Positions 6,261 to 6,564 of a DNA stretch of 6,564 nt are shown one piece after another. The notes below the pieces were generated by a model. That model searched no databases, was not told where the DNA came from, and saw nothing but the letters and a program-made list of their open reading frames with translations. A program made the position numbers and the translations under genes. The stretch's first letter is position 1. Every line of letters begins with the position of its first letter. Source of the stretch: Acetatifactor sp. (GTDB taxonomy: Bacteria; Bacillota; Clostridia; Lachnospirales; Lachnospiraceae); contig JAEDMI010000140.1 of the NCBI GenBank assembly GCA_016303085.1, forward strand, positions 1-6,564, given 5' to 3'.

Positions 6261-6564
6261 TTATTTATTCAGAGGCTTACCTGTCAGGAGCTCATAGCCT
6301 TGCAAATACTTGTTAATCGTCTTGTCCACAATATCCTGGGGCAGTGTCCAGTTGTTATCCGGATTTGCCTTCAGCCAGTCGCGGGCAAACTGCTTGTCAA
6401 AGGAAGGCTGTCCGTGTCCGGGCTCGTATCCTTCTGCCGGCCAGAAGCGGGAGCTGTCGGGAGTAAGCATTTCATCTCCGATAACAATATTTCCCTCCTC
6501 GTCCAAGCCAAACTCAAACTTGGTGTCCGCAATAATAAGTCCTCTGGTCAGCGCATACTCTGCA
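6261..6564 (-). CDS. purC: SAICAR synthetase (phosphoribosylaminoimidazole-succinocarboxamide synthase), C-terminal part
   Basis: PurC joins aspartate to CAIR using ATP in de novo purine synthesis, in the cytosol. The last 101 codons are in the window, entering from the right edge and ending at TAA 6261-6263; the true start is outside. The visible part opens with ALTRGLIIADTKFEFG, a highly conserved PurC strand, then the VIGDEMLTPDSSRFW segment. It continues with SFDKQFARDWLKANP and a C-terminal helix ending LTGKPLNK. The FDKQ..RDWL stretch with a longer tail is typical of the larger PurC form (about 290-310 residues, shared with yeast ADE1) rather than the short E. coli form. A frame-internal TTG near 6506 is a leucine codon, not a start. 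Confidence 0.95.
   Translation of the reverse strand, partial: AEYALTRGLIIADTKFEFGLDEEGNIVIGDEMLTPDSSRFWPAEGYEPGHGQPSFDKQFARDWLKANPDNNWTLPQDIVDKTINKYLQGYELLTGKPLNK

Overview
The window looks like chromosomal DNA of a low-to-mid GC Gram-positive anaerobe, most likely a gut Clostridia/Lachnospiraceae-type Bacillota. This rests on strong AGGAG-type ribosome binding sites, sigma-A-like promoters, a PurC of the longer C-terminal form, and a 7TM hybrid histidine kinase of a kind common in that group. The placement is inferred from protein character only; no 16S or other marker gene is present. I see no mobile element, CRISPR array, tRNA or rRNA.

Layout. (1) 1-555, minus: the first 185 codons of kduI (uronate catabolism), running off the left edge. 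(2) 556-852: a divergent control region. It holds a kduI promoter with a LacI/CcpA-like operator over its -10, a long imperfect inverted repeat, a helically phased CAAA/A-tract series, and a good promoter for the rightward gene. (3) 853-1710, plus: an AraC-family regulator with an N-terminal cupin sensor. (4) 1709-1739: one hairpin that can end transcription from both sides. (5) 5967 down to 1747, minus: a probable three-gene operon of a 1057-residue hybrid histidine kinase, a MazG-type pyrophosphohydrolase and a PaaI-type hotdog thioesterase. The kinase-mazG gap is 49 nt with no terminator, and the last two genes overlap by GTGA. (6) 5968-6260: the kinase promoter, a leader of about 120 nt with several repeats and possible RNA structure, and the terminator of the next gene. 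(7) 6261-6564, minus: the C-terminal third of purC, running off the right edge.

How the genes fit together. KduI and the divergent AraC regulator probably form one sugar-acid module: the regulator would sense a sugar or uronate through its cupin domain, and a LacI-type protein or CcpA would repress kduI at 591-606. The kinase operon is separate. It joins a membrane phosphorelay sensor (transmitter, degenerate receiver, intact receiver, HPt, C-terminal helical tail) to two small 'housekeeping' enzymes, with no response regulator in the window. PurC is a neighbouring purine gene closed off by its own terminator.

The most interesting points are the architecture of the divergent control region, the cysteine-bearing degenerate receiver in the kinase, and the unassigned leader before the kinase. 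I found nothing that can be called a new biological system with confidence.
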